A stretch of DNA of 10,610 nucleotides. Origin: Betaproteobacteria bacterium (lineage in GTDB: Bacteria > Pseudomonadota > Gammaproteobacteria > Burkholderiales > Usitatibacteraceae). Positions 1 to 7,447 of the stretch are shown here, in pieces. Location: the NCBI GenBank assembly GCA_003105245.1, contig PQAI01000016.1, positions 1 through 10,610 on the forward strand, written 5' to 3'. The notes beneath the pieces are model-generated. The model saw only the letters and a list, made by a program, of their open reading frames with translations. It was not told the DNA's origin and made no database searches. Positions within the stretch are counted from its first letter, which is position 1. Every line of letters starts with the position of its first letter. The position numbers and the translations under genes were made by a program.

Positions 1-1442
1 CTGAAGGTCTTGAGGTTCGTGTAACCCTTCATCGTCTCCTGCACGCCTTCCTTGTAGCCCTGGCCGGAGTCCTTGATGCCGCCGAAGGGCGTGAGCTCGA
101 TGCGGTAGCCGGGCACCTCCCGCACGTTCACGGAGCCCACGTGCAGCTCGGCGATGAAGCGCGCGATGTAGTCGAGCCGGTTGGTGAAGACGCCGGAGGA
201 AAGGCCGTAGGCGGTGCCGTTCGACAGGGCGATCGCCTCGTCGATGTCGCGGAACCGGATCACGGGGGAGACGGGCCCGAACGTCTCCTGCTTCACGACC
301 GTCATTGCCGGGCTCACGCGATCGAGCACGGTGGGCGAGTAGAGCGCGCCCCGGCGCTCGTTGCCGTGCAGCAGCCGCGCCCCCTGGGAGACGGCCTCGT
401 CCACCCGCGACTCGAAGAGCTTCGCGGCCGCCTCGTCGATCACGGTGCCCATGTCCACCTTCGGGTCCGCGGGGTCGCCGTAGGTCCAGGCGCGCGTCTT
501 CTCGACGAGGACCTCGACGAAGCGGTCGGCCACCTTCTCGTGGACCAGCATGCGCTTGACCGCCGTGCAGCGCTGGCCGCTGTTCTTGTAGGAGCCCTGC
601 GCGGCGAGGGAGGCGGCCTCCTCGATGTCCGCGTCCTCCATCACGATGACGGGGTCGTTGCCGCCCAGCTCGAGGACGGTGCGGCGGTATCCCGCCTTCG
701 ACGCGATGTACTTGCCCACCGAGACGCCGCCCGTGAAGGTGACGAGGTCCACGTGCTCGTTGGTGATGAGCTCGTCGGCGATCTCGCGCGGATCGCCCGT
801 CACCACCTGCAGCATCTCGGGCGGCAGGCCCGCCTCGTAGAGCAGGTCGGCGAGGTAGAGCGCCGACAGCGGCGTCTTCTCCGTGGGCTTGAGCACCATG
901 CGGTTGTTGGTCGCCACCGATGGCGCCACCTTGTGCGCCACCTGGTTCATCGGGTGGTTGAACGGCGTGATGGCCGAGATCACGCCCAGGAGCGGATCGC
1001 GTCGCGTGAAGACGCGCCGGTTCTTGCCGTGCGGCGTGAGGTCGCAGGAGAAGGACTGCCCGTCGTCCCTGAGGGCCTCCATGGCCGAGAAGGTGAGCAC
1101 GTCGCAGACCCGGCCCACTTCGTAGACCGTGTCCTTCTTGCACAGGCCCGACTCCATCGTGATGAGATCGGAGGCCTCGTCCACGCGGGTGCGCAGGAGG
1201 GCCGCGGCCCTGAGCAGCAGCGAGGAGCGCTCGTGGCGCGAGAGTGTGGCCCTGTAGGGGCGGGCGATGGCGAACGCGCGACGGACTTCCTCGACGCCCG
1301 CCCTGGGCACGGTGCCCACGACCTCGCCCGACCAGGGGTTGAGGACCTCGATCTCGCGGCCCGTGGTGACGCGCTCGCCGCCGATGCGCATGGCCTCGGG
1401 GCGGAAACGGGGGCTGCGGGGTGCTCTGGCGACTGCGCTCAT
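1..1442 (-). CDS. phnY: Phosphonoacetaldehyde dehydrogenase PhnY, 3'-truncated by window edge
   Basis: NAD(P)-dependent aldehyde dehydrogenase that oxidises phosphonoacetaldehyde to phosphonoacetate, the middle step of the PhnW-PhnY-PhnA route; cytoplasmic. 480 residues are visible. The last ones read KGYTNLKTF, which is close to the family C-terminus, so only a few residues should be missing. Family landmarks: oxyanion Asn in TPFNHP (about N162), general-base Glu in LELGGN (E258), and catalytic Cys in GQRCTAVKR (C292). The Arg before the Cys fits published descriptions of phosphonate binding in S. meliloti PhnY (recalled, not checked). The start ATG overlaps the regulator's TGA as ATGA, so translation is probably coupled; GGGAG lies about 11 bp upstream. 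An internal Met (residue 18) with GAGG only 2 bp upstream is a less likely start. A generic succinate-semialdehyde-type dehydrogenase is the alternative, but context and the GQRCTAVKR motif favour PhnY. Confidence 0.9.
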   Translation of the reverse strand, partial: MSAVARAPRSPRFRPEAMRIGGERVTTGREIEVLNPWSGEVVGTVPRAGVEEVRRAFAIARPYRATLSRHERSSLLLRAAALLRTRVDEASDLITMESGLCKKDTVYEVGRVCDVLTFSAMEALRDDGQSFSCDLTPHGKNRRVFTRRDPLLGVISAITPFNHPMNQVAHKVAPSVATNNRMVLKPTEKTPLSALYLADLLYEAGLPPEMLQVVTGDPREIADELITNEHVDLVTFTGGVSVGKYIASKAGYRRTVLELGGNDPVIVMEDADIEEAASLAAQGSYKNSGQRCTAVKRMLVHEKVADRFVEVLVEKTRAWTYGDPADPKVDMGTVIDEAAAKLFESRVDEAVSQGARLLHGNERRGALYSPTVLDRVSPAMTVVKQETFGPVSPVIRFRDIDEAIALSNGTAYGLSSGVFTNRLDYIARFIAELHVGSVNVREVPGYRIELTPFGGIKDSGQGYKEGVQETMKGYTNLKTF

Positions 1443-2224
1443 GGCGTGGGGGTCTCCCGGACAAGGGCTGGCGGCGGCTGGATGTCGACCTGCTCCAGCG
1501 CCTCGTGCAGGCGCGAGCGGCTCTTCACGGCGTGCTGGTACAGCAGTTCGCCCGCGAGCGTGCCATTGCGCGAGGCGACGGCTTCCACGATTTCCGCATG
1601 CTGGCTCGTGGACTTGGGGAACGCATCGTGGCCGAGCGCGAGGGTGCGCCGGCGGTAGAGGTGCAGCTCGTTGATCAGCCGGCGGTAGGCCGCGAGGAGC
1701 GTTCCGTTGCCCGCGATCTGGGCCAGCCGGTCGTGGAACTGGATGTTCAGCGGGTAATAGGCGTCGACGTCCCTCGCCCGGGCGGCATCCTTCATCCGCT
1801 CGACCAGGCCGCGCAGCTCGTCGATCTGCCCGTCGGTGGCGCGCTCGGCCGCCAGGCGCCCGATCAGCTCGTCGAGGCCGGCGCGCACTTCGTAGATCTC
1901 GTCCGCCTCCTCCAGGGAGACCTGGCGCACGAACACGCCGCGGTTCTTCTCCGTTCGCACGAGCCCGGCCTGCTCCAGGGCACGGAAGGCCTCGCGAACC
2001 GGCCCGCGGGAGACGTTGAGCTCCGTGGCCACCTCGTTCTCGTTCAGCTTGTCGCCGGGAAGGATGTTCCCGGCGAGGATCCGGCGCTCGAGTTCCTGCT
2101 GCACGAGCGACGTGAGGGACTGGCTGCGGAGCAGCTCGATGGCGGATGAAGGGCCGTTGCGGGCGGCGGCTGTCGTCATTGCGTCATGGGGTGGCGGCAG
2201 GATCTCGAGCGCCGTGCTTGACAT
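1439..2224 (-). CDS. GntR family (FadR/FCD subfamily) phosphonate-utilization regulator
   Basis: DNA-binding regulator of 261 aa that probably controls both its own phnY operon and the divergent phn operon. A winged helix-turn-helix spans about residues 38-100 (NENEVATELNVSRGPVREAF, then GLVRTEKNRGVFVR). A helical FCD effector domain follows, with likely metal ligands N160 (in NxxxH), H164, H209 and H231; Asn stands where many members have Asp. It resembles the 'phosphonate utilization associated' GntR group described in Burkholderia; the inducer is presumably AEP or a pathway intermediate (inference). The start is uncertain. The ATG at 2224 has GAGG 7 bp upstream, but a good promoter match on this strand has its -10 overlapping that ATG. 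If that promoter is used, the protein would start at Met16 (codon 2179-2177, no clear ribosome site), giving 246 aa with the whole HTH retained. The stop overlaps the phnY start by 4 bp. Confidence 0.88.
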   Translation of the reverse strand: MSSTALEILPPPHDAMTTAAARNGPSSAIELLRSQSLTSLVQQELERRILAGNILPGDKLNENEVATELNVSRGPVREAFRALEQAGLVRTEKNRGVFVRQVSLEEADEIYEVRAGLDELIGRLAAERATDGQIDELRGLVERMKDAARARDVDAYYPLNIQFHDRLAQIAGNGTLLAAYRRLINELHLYRRRTLALGHDAFPKSTSQHAEIVEAVASRNGTLAGELLYQHAVKSRSRLHEALEQVDIQPPPALVRETPTP

Positions 2225-2247
2225 TAGAACGCCTCGGTTTGTAGATT
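2218..2247 (+). promoter_or_regulatory. Candidate sigma-70 promoter for the phnCDE operon
   Basis: A perfect -35 TTGACA (2218-2223) is followed after 18 bp by TAGATT (2242-2247), a 4/6 match to the -10 consensus. Transcription would begin near 2254, inside the palindrome at 2239-2262 and about 85 nt before the phnC ATG. The -35 lies within the first codons of the regulator gene. Predicted by eye only. Confidence 0.45.
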
Positions 2248-2252
2248 GTCAA
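2223..2252 (-). promoter_or_regulatory. Candidate sigma-70 promoter for the regulator-phnY operon
   Basis: Read on the minus strand, TTGACA (2252-2247) is followed after 18 bp by TCTAAT (2228-2223), a 5/6 match to the -10 consensus. The start point would fall near 2216, inside the longest reading of the regulator gene, which would force use of its Met16. The element covers almost the same DNA as the plus-strand candidate. Predicted by eye only. Confidence 0.45.
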
Positions 2253-2262
2253 CAATCTGCAA
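2239..2262. promoter_or_regulatory. Palindromic candidate operator for the GntR regulator
   Basis: Perfect 7-bp arms AGATTGT (2243-2249) and ACAATCT (2252-2258) flank a CA centre. One mismatch further out the symmetry resumes with TTG and CAA, giving 10 of 11 pairs overall. The core ATTGTCAACAAT has the GT..AC half-site symmetry typical of FCD-type GntR operators. It overlaps the -10 and start of the plus-strand promoter candidate and the -35 of the minus-strand one, so a repressor here could block both. The match to this particular regulator is inference from position and symmetry. Confidence 0.6.
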
Positions 2263-2338
2263 CAAATGAAGCCTAATCTCTGCCGGTGACAAGCGTGTGT
2301 CAGGCGGCGGAAGAAGAACCGGGGGGAGTGCAGATCCG

Positions 2339-3196
2339 ATGACGAGCGGTGCGGCGCTGTCCGTGGAAGGACTCAGCAAGAGCTTCGGAGGTGCCCAGAA
2401 GGCCCTTTCGGGCGTACGCCTCGCGATGAGGCCCGGCGAGATGGTCGCCCTCATCGGGGCCTCGGGATCCGGCAAGTCCACGCTGTTGCGGCACATTTCA
2501 GGCTTCGTCGCGGCCGATCCCGGGTCCGGCGCCGTGCGAGTGGGCGACCACGAGATCCAGGCCGGCGGCCGCATCGCCCGAAACGTCCGCGAGCAGCGTG
2601 CCGACGTCGGATTCATCTTCCAGCAGTTCAACCTCGTCGGGCGCCTGACCGTGATGACCAACGTCCTCATGGGCCAGCTGCCGCGAATCCCCACCTGGCG
2701 AAGCCTCGTCGCCCGCTTCACCCGGGAGGAAAAGGCGGAGGCCTGGCGCGCGCTGAAGAGCGTGGGCATCGAGGGCATCGCCTGGCAGCGCGCGAGCACG
2801 CTCTCCGGCGGGCAGCAGCAGCGCGTGGCCATCGCGCGCGCGCTGGTGCAGCGTGCCCGGATCATCCTCGCCGACGAGCCCATCGCGTCGCTGGATCCGG
2901 AGAGCGCGAGGAACGTGATGGAAATCCTCGCACGCATCAACCGCGAGCACGGCATCACCGTGCTCGTGTCGCTGCACCAGGTCCAGTTCGCCCGCCGCTA
3001 CTGCACGCGGACCGTGGCCCTTCGCCTCGGCGAGGTGGTCTACGACGGGCCCTCGGCCGACCTCGATGCCGGGATGCTGCGCCGGCTCTATGGCGCCGCG
3101 GTCGAGGAGATGCTCGACGGCACGGAGACGATCGACGCAGTCATGAACGACCCGGTGGTCGCCGCGGCGCTCGCCCCGGCGGCGGCATCGGCCTGA
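2339..3196 (+). CDS. phnC: Phosphonate ABC transporter ATP-binding protein PhnC
   Basis: ATPase subunit of the PhnCDE importer, acting at the cytoplasmic face of the inner membrane; 285 aa from the ATG at 2339. Motifs in order: Walker [10 protein letters not shown] (residues 40-48), Q-loop in FIFQQFNLV (about 92-100), signature LSGGQQQR (155-162), Walker B IILADE (175-180), D-loop SLDPE, and H-loop histidine H213 in VSLHQ. The last 30 or so residues after the ATPase core end in an Ala-rich tail. The ATG is chosen because GGGGAG (2323-2328) lies 10 bp upstream and the ABC domain begins at once. A GTG at 2297 would add 14 Gly/Arg-rich residues with no clear ribosome site. First gene of the plus-strand operon, 59 bp before phnD. 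Closely related paralogues carry phosphite or phosphate esters; the neighbours point to AEP. Confidence 0.93.
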   Translation: MTSGAALSVEGLSKSFGGAQKALSGVRLAMRPGEMVALIGASGSGKSTLLRHISGFVAADPGSGAVRVGDHEIQAGGRIARNVREQRADVGFIFQQFNLVGRLTVMTNVLMGQLPRIPTWRSLVARFTREEKAEAWRALKSVGIEGIAWQRASTLSGGQQQRVAIARALVQRARIILADEPIASLDPESARNVMEILARINREHGITVLVSLHQVQFARRYCTRTVALRLGEVVYDGPSADLDAGMLRRLYGAAVEEMLDGTETIDAVMNDPVVAAALAPAAASA

Positions 3197-3255
3197 ACCC
3201 GCAAGTCCCAGTTCCATTCCCCAGAGCGCACCACCTTCGCCAAGGAGACACCCCA

Positions 3256-4218
3256 ATGAAGAAGACATTCAAACGCGCGCTCGCCGGCCTCGCCGCCTCG
3301 CTCGTCGCGTGCACGGCCCTCGCGCAGGAGATCAACTTCGGCATCATCTCCACGGACAAGAGCGCGGCCATCAAGTCGCTGTGGGACCCGTTCATCGACG
3401 ACATGCAGAAGCAGACGGGCCTGAAGGTGAACGCGTTCTTCTCGACCGACTACACCGGCATCATCGAGGCGCAGCGCTTCAACAAGGTGCAGGTCGCCTG
3501 GTATGGCAACAAGAGCGCCATCGAGGCGGTCGACCGCGCCAACGGCGAGGTGTTCGCGCAGTTCATCGACCTGCACGGCACGCCCGGCTACTACAGCTAC
3601 ATCATCACGCACAAGGACAGCCCCCTGAACTCGCTCGACGACATGTTCGCGCGCGGCAAGGAGCTGTCGTTCGGCGCGGGCGACCCGCAGTCGACCTCCG
3701 GTACGCTGGTGCCCGGCTACTACGTGTTCACGCAGCGCGGCAAGGAGGCCAAGGACGTCTTCAAGGTGGTTCGCCCGGCCTCCCACGGCGTGAACCTGCT
3801 CGCGGTGCTCAACAAGCAGGTCGACGTGGCCACCAACAACAGCGAGGAGCTGGACAAGCTCAAGCTCAAGGACCCGGCCAAGCGCGAGATGGTGAAGATC
3901 CTGTGGACCTCGCCCCTCATCCCGCGCGACCCGCTGGTGTGGCGCAAGGACCTGCCGGAGGCGACCAAGAAGAAGATCAAGGACTTCGTGACCGGATACG
4001 GCAAGGACCAGCGCGAGAAGGACATCCTCAAGGGCATGCAGCAGATCGCGGGCTTCCGCGCCTCCAGCGACGCGCAGCTCATCCCCATCCGCCAGCTGGA
4101 GCTCGCCAAGGACCGCGCGAAGACCCAGGGTGACACGACGCTCTCGGCCGAGGCCAAGGCCGCGAAGCTCAAGGACATCGACGCAAAGCTCGCCGAGCTG
4201 GCCAAGCAGTCCAAGTGA
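3256..4218 (+). CDS. phnD: Phosphonate ABC transporter periplasmic binding protein PhnD
   Basis: Periplasmic receptor that delivers phosphonates to PhnE; 320 aa with a Sec signal peptide ([12 protein letters not shown]..., likely cleaved after ALA near residue 23). It aligns by eye almost throughout with E. coli Phn[71 protein letters not shown]. The residues that contact 2-aminoethylphosphonate in E. coli PhnD (two Tyr, Ser, Thr, His, Glu, Asp, as recalled) have counterparts Y66, Y112, S146, T147, H177, E197 and D225, with matching spacing apart from one inserted residue. The acidic pair that holds the amino group is kept, which supports AEP as ligand. Ribosome site AAGGAG (3242-3247) lies 8 bp before the ATG. 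The stop overlaps the phnE start. Confidence 0.95.
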   Translation: MKKTFKRALAGLAASLVACTALAQEINFGIISTDKSAAIKSLWDPFIDDMQKQTGLKVNAFFSTDYTGIIEAQRFNKVQVAWYGNKSAIEAVDRANGEVFAQFIDLHGTPGYYSYIITHKDSPLNSLDDMFARGKELSFGAGDPQSTSGTLVPGYYVFTQRGKEAKDVFKVVRPASHGVNLLAVLNKQVDVATNNSEELDKLKLKDPAKREMVKILWTSPLIPRDPLVWRKDLPEATKKKIKDFVTGYGKDQREKDILKGMQQIAGFRASSDAQLIPIRQLELAKDRAKTQGDTTLSAEAKAAKLKDIDAKLAELAKQSK

Positions 4219-5021
4219 CGGCGGCGACCACCATCCCGGACGGGGCGCTCGCGCCCCCGGGCGAGGGCAAGCGGACGCTGGTCCAGGCCATCGGCTGGGC
4301 GGCGTTCGCGCTCGTGCTGCTGTGGGCGTGGAAGGGCGCCGACATGCGCCCGCTGGACCTGTGGAAGGACAGCGGCAACATGAAGACGTTCCTGGCGGAA
4401 TTCTTCCCGCCCGACTTCCGCGAGTGGAAGTCGTACCTGCGCGAGATGGTGGTGACGCTGCACATCGCGGTGTGGGGGACGGTGCTCGCGATCGTCTGCG
4501 CCGTGCCCTTCGGGCTCCTGTCGTCCTCCAACATCGTCCCGATCTGGGTGTACCAGCCGGTGCGTCGCCTCATGGACGCCTGCCGCGCCATCAACGAGAT
4601 GGTGTTCGCGATGCTCTTCATCGTGGCCGTGGGGCTGGGCCCGTTCGCGGGGGTGCTGGCGCTGTGGATCCACACCACCGGCACTCTGGCGAAGCTCTTC
4701 TCCGAGGCGGTCGAGGCCATCGACCCGCGCCCCGTCGAGGGCGTGCGCGCCACGGGCGCCTCGGCCCTAGAGGAGATCTTCTACGGCGTGATCCCGCAGG
4801 TGATGCCGCTGTGGATCTCGTACTCGCTCTACCGGTTCGAGTCCAACGTGCGCTCGGCCTCGGTGGTCGGGATGGTGGGCGCCGGCGGCATCGGCGTCAT
4901 CCTCTACGAGGTGATCCGCGGCTTCGAGTACGCGCAGACCTGCGCGGTCATGCTCATCATCATCACCTTCGTGAGCACGATCGACCTCGTCTCGGCCCGC
5001 TTCCGCAAGCTCTTCATCTAG
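4215..5021 (+). CDS. phnE: Phosphonate ABC transporter permease PhnE
   Basis: Inner-membrane permease of the PhnCDE importer; 268 aa. Hydrophobic segments lie near residues 22-39, 80-102, 127-151, 193-205, 216-233 and 243-260. The EAA loop that docks with the ATPase is at about 175-198 ([18 protein letters not shown]), and GMVGAGGIG near 219-227 is typical of PhnE. The start is GTG at 4215, overlapping the phnD stop as GTGA. No good ribosome site is visible, so translation is probably coupled to phnD. Only one permease gene is present, which presumably works as a homodimer, unlike loci with split phnE1/phnE2. It ends 32 bp before phnA. Confidence 0.94.
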   Translation: MTAATTIPDGALAPPGEGKRTLVQAIGWAAFALVLLWAWKGADMRPLDLWKDSGNMKTFLAEFFPPDFREWKSYLREMVVTLHIAVWGTVLAIVCAVPFGLLSSSNIVPIWVYQPVRRLMDACRAINEMVFAMLFIVAVGLGPFAGVLALWIHTTGTLAKLFSEAVEAIDPRPVEGVRATGASALEEIFYGVIPQVMPLWISYSLYRFESNVRSASVVGMVGAGGIGVILYEVIRGFEYAQTCAVMLIIITFVSTIDLVSARFRKLFI

Positions 5022-5053
5022 CGCCGCCCCAAGCGAAAAAGGAAAGGCAACGC

Positions 5054-6316
5054 ATGTCCCAGGAAAGACCCCCCGTCGTCGTGAACGGAACGCGGTACCG
5101 CTGGCCCGATCGCCCCGTCGCGGTCGTGATCATCGACGGCGGCGACCCGGCCTACCTGCAGCAGTTCCTCGCCGAGGGGGCCCTGCCCCACATCGCGCGC
5201 TTCATGCAGGAGGGCTTCGCGGTCGTGGCCGAGGGCACCGTTCCCTCGTTCACCTGCCCCAACAACATGTCGATCGTGACCGGCACGCCCGCCTCCAGGC
5301 ACGGCATCTCGGGCAACTTCTACCTCGACACCGCCACCGGCGAGGCCGTCGTCATGACGGGCCCGGAGCTGCTGCGCGGCGACACGGTCCTCAAGGGCTT
5401 CGCCGACGCCGGCGCGAAGGTGGTGGCCATCACCGCCAAGGACAAGCTGAGGAAGCAGCTGGGCAAGGGCCTGGACGTCTCCAGGGGCAACGTCTGCTTC
5501 TCCTCGGAGAAGGCGGGCGAGACCACGCTCGCCGAGCACGGCATCGACAACGCGCTCGCGTTCGTGGGCCAGCCGCAGCCCGGCATGTACTCGATGGAGC
5601 TCTCGCTCTTCGTGCTGGACGCCGGGATCAGGCTGCTCGAGGCCGGGCATCGCGACCTGCTCTTCCTGTCCCTCACCGACTACGTGCAGCACAAGTACGC
5701 GCCCCACGAGGCCGAGGCGCGCCGCTTCTACCAGGAGCTCGACCGGCGCTTCGGCCGGCTGGCGGAGCTGGGCGCGACGGTCGTGCTCACCGCCGACCAC
5801 GGCATGAACGACAAGTCGAACGAGGCCGGCGAGCCCAACGTCATCTGGCTGCAGGACATCCTCGACGCGAGGTTCGGCAAGGGCGACACCAGGGTGATCT
5901 GCCCCATCACCGACGCTTTCGTCGCCCACCACGGCGCCCTCGGAGGCTTCGTGCGGGTGTGGTGCCGCGGCAAGGCGACGCCGGCGCAGGTCATCGAGGC
6001 GATCCGGGGCCTGCCGGGCCTGGAATCGGTCCTCGACAAGGAGGCGGCCTGCCGGCTCTTCGACCTGCCGGCCGACCGCGAGGGCGACGTCGTGGTCATC
6101 TCGACCTCGAACGTCTGCGTGGGCGCCTCCGAGAAGGACCACGACCTCTCCGGCCTCAAGGGCCACCGCCTGCGCACCCACGGCGGCACGACCGAGGCGA
6201 AGGTGCCGCTGATCATCAGCCGCCCGCTCAACGGCGACTACAAGGTGCGCGGCGGCGCGGGCGTCCTCAAGAGCTGGCAGCTCTTCGACTTCGCCCTGAA
6301 CGGCGTGGCGCGCTGA
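5054..6316 (+). CDS. phnA: Phosphonoacetate hydrolase PhnA
   Basis: Zinc-dependent C-P hydrolase of the alkaline phosphatase superfamily that cleaves phosphonoacetate to acetate and phosphate; cytoplasmic, 420 aa, the usual length. The full metal/nucleophile set is visible: D28 (VVIIDGGDP), nucleophile T67 (PSFTCPNN), D209 and H213 (LTDYVQHKYAP), D248-H249 (TADHGMNDK), and H376 (RTHGG). A string of small motifs (MSIVTG, SRHGISGNF, GASEKDHDLSGLKGH) matches this family better than nucleotide pyrophosphatases. Ribosome site AAAGG (5043-5047) lies 6 bp before the ATG. The frame stays open upstream through phnE, but that part is not coding. This is not the unrelated zinc-ribbon protein called PhnA (YjdM) in E. 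coli. The stop overlaps the next gene by 1 bp (TGATG). Confidence 0.95.
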   Translation: MSQERPPVVVNGTRYRWPDRPVAVVIIDGGDPAYLQQFLAEGALPHIARFMQEGFAVVAEGTVPSFTCPNNMSIVTGTPASRHGISGNFYLDTATGEAVVMTGPELLRGDTVLKGFADAGAKVVAITAKDKLRKQLGKGLDVSRGNVCFSSEKAGETTLAEHGIDNALAFVGQPQPGMYSMELSLFVLDAGIRLLEAGHRDLLFLSLTDYVQHKYAPHEAEARRFYQELDRRFGRLAELGATVVLTADHGMNDKSNEAGEPNVIWLQDILDARFGKGDTRVICPITDAFVAHHGALGGFVRVWCRGKATPAQVIEAIRGLPGLESVLDKEAACRLFDLPADREGDVVVISTSNVCVGASEKDHDLSGLKGHRLRTHGGTTEAKVPLIISRPLNGDYKVRGGAGVLKSWQLFDFALNGVAR

Positions 6317-7422
6317 TGGCCATCCCGGCGGACCTGAAGGGGCGGCTCGCCGTCTACGACGCGCCGAACCGCCCGTTCGAGATCCGGCTCTTCCCGGTGC
6401 GCGCACCCCGCGCGGGCGAGGTGCTGGTGAAGATCAGGATGTCCACGATCTGCCGCTCGGACATCCACTCCTGGCTCGGCCACCGGCCCAACCCGTGCCC
6501 CGGCGTGCTGGGCCACGAGATCATCGGCACGGTCATGGAGCTGGGCGAGGGAATCACCCACGACATGCGGGGCGATGCGCTCGCGCCCGGCGACCGCATC
6601 ACCTGGAGCGAGTACTTCATCCCCGGGCCCAGCTACTTCACCGAGGTGCTGGACCTGCCGCAGAAGTCGCCGGGCGTGGACAAGTACGGGCACATGGCCG
6701 CGACCACCGAGCCCCATCACCACGGGGGCTTCGGCGAGTACTGCTACGTGCTGCCGCGCTCGTGGATCCTGAAGCTGCCCGCGGACCTCTCCGACGAGGA
6801 GGCCACGCCCATCAACTGCGGCGTGGCCACGATGATGTGCGTCACCGAGCGCGCCGAGATCGCCATGGGCGACTCGGTGGTGGTGCAGGGGCTGGGCCTG
6901 CTCGGCCTGTACGGCGCGGCCATCGCCAAGGCGCGCGGCGCGCGGCGGGTGATCGGCCTGGACACCGTGCCCGCCCGGCGCGCCCTGGCCGCGAGGTTCG
7001 GCGTGGACGAGGCCCTCGATCCGTCGGCGATGACCGAAGCGGAACTCGTGAAGGCGGTGCGCGCGCGGTGCCCACCCGATGGCGCCGACGCCGTGATCGA
7101 GGTGTGCGGCCACCCGGGGGTGATCCCCTCGGGCATCCAGATGCTCCGCACCGGCGGGCGCTACGCGCTGGCGGGCGTCGTGAACCCGGACGCGCGGGTG
7201 ACGATCGACGCGAACCTGCTCCTTCGCAAGCTCGTCACGATGCGCGGCGTGCACAACTACCATCCGCGCAACCTCGTCGAGGCCCTCGACTTCGTCCACG
7301 CGAACCGCGGCCGCTTCCCCTTCCACGAGCTCGTGGACGGGAAGTACCGCCTCGAGGACGTCGGGCGCGCCATGAAGGACGCCGAGGAGCGCAGGGTGCT
7401 GCGCGCGGCGATCGTTCCCTGA
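6316..7422 (+). CDS. Zinc-dependent alcohol dehydrogenase associated with phosphonate catabolism
   Basis: MDR-family NAD(P)-dependent dehydrogenase of 368 aa, resembling the group annotated as 'putative phosphonate catabolism associated alcohol dehydrogenase'; the substrate is not established. The GroES-like domain carries the catalytic zinc ligands C46, H67 (GHE, with E68) and C168 (PINCGVATM), plus D49/H51 near the site. The Rossmann fold has GLGLLG (192-197), and D216 at the end of the second strand suggests NAD preference. The structural-zinc lobe that usually reads CGxCxxC...LPQKC is here P103, S106, T109 and S118, and there is no Cys between C61 and C143. So this zinc is apparently not bound. 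Position between phnA and phnW suggests oxidation of a hydroxyphosphonate such as 2-hydroxyethylphosphonate to phosphonoacetaldehyde, or the reverse (inference). The start overlaps the phnA stop by 1 bp. Confidence 0.85.
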   Translation: MAIPADLKGRLAVYDAPNRPFEIRLFPVRAPRAGEVLVKIRMSTICRSDIHSWLGHRPNPCPGVLGHEIIGTVMELGEGITHDMRGDALAPGDRITWSEYFIPGPSYFTEVLDLPQKSPGVDKYGHMAATTEPHHHGGFGEYCYVLPRSWILKLPADLSDEEATPINCGVATMMCVTERAEIAMGDSVVVQGLGLLGLYGAAIAKARGARRVIGLDTVPARRALAARFGVDEALDPSAMTEAELVKAVRARCPPDGADAVIEVCGHPGVIPSGIQMLRTGGRYALAGVVNPDARVTIDANLLLRKLVTMRGVHNYHPRNLVEALDFVHANRGRFPFHELVDGKYRLEDVGRAMKDAEERRVLRAAIVP

Positions 7423-7447
7423 AACCGTTCCTCCCCGGAGATCCCCG

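Noticed and set aside
141..1658. 505-aa open frame on the plus strand opposite phnY and the regulator
   Set aside because: The minus-strand frame encodes a clear aldehyde dehydrogenase with all motifs. The antisense product is Arg/Gly/His/Val-rich with no recognisable domain, typical of GC-rich shadow frames.
2297..2338. GTG start that would extend PhnC by 14 residues
   Set aside because: The added residues are Gly/Arg-rich with no family match, and no ribosome site precedes the GTG. The ATG at 2339 has GGGGAG upstream.
3197..3255. Possible terminator or separate promoter between phnC and phnD
   Set aside because: No stable hairpin with T-run and no convincing -35/-10 pair is visible. phnC to phnD spacing is compatible with one transcript.
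4130..5053. In-frame upstream extension of phnA through phnE
   Set aside because: It translates to low-complexity Arg/Ala/Gly sequence in the +1 frame of phnE. The real phnA start at 5054 has a ribosome site and begins the family N-terminus.
5018..6406. 462-aa minus-strand frame opposite phnA
   Set aside because: Shadow of phnA. No motifs, no ribosome site, composition driven by the sense codons.
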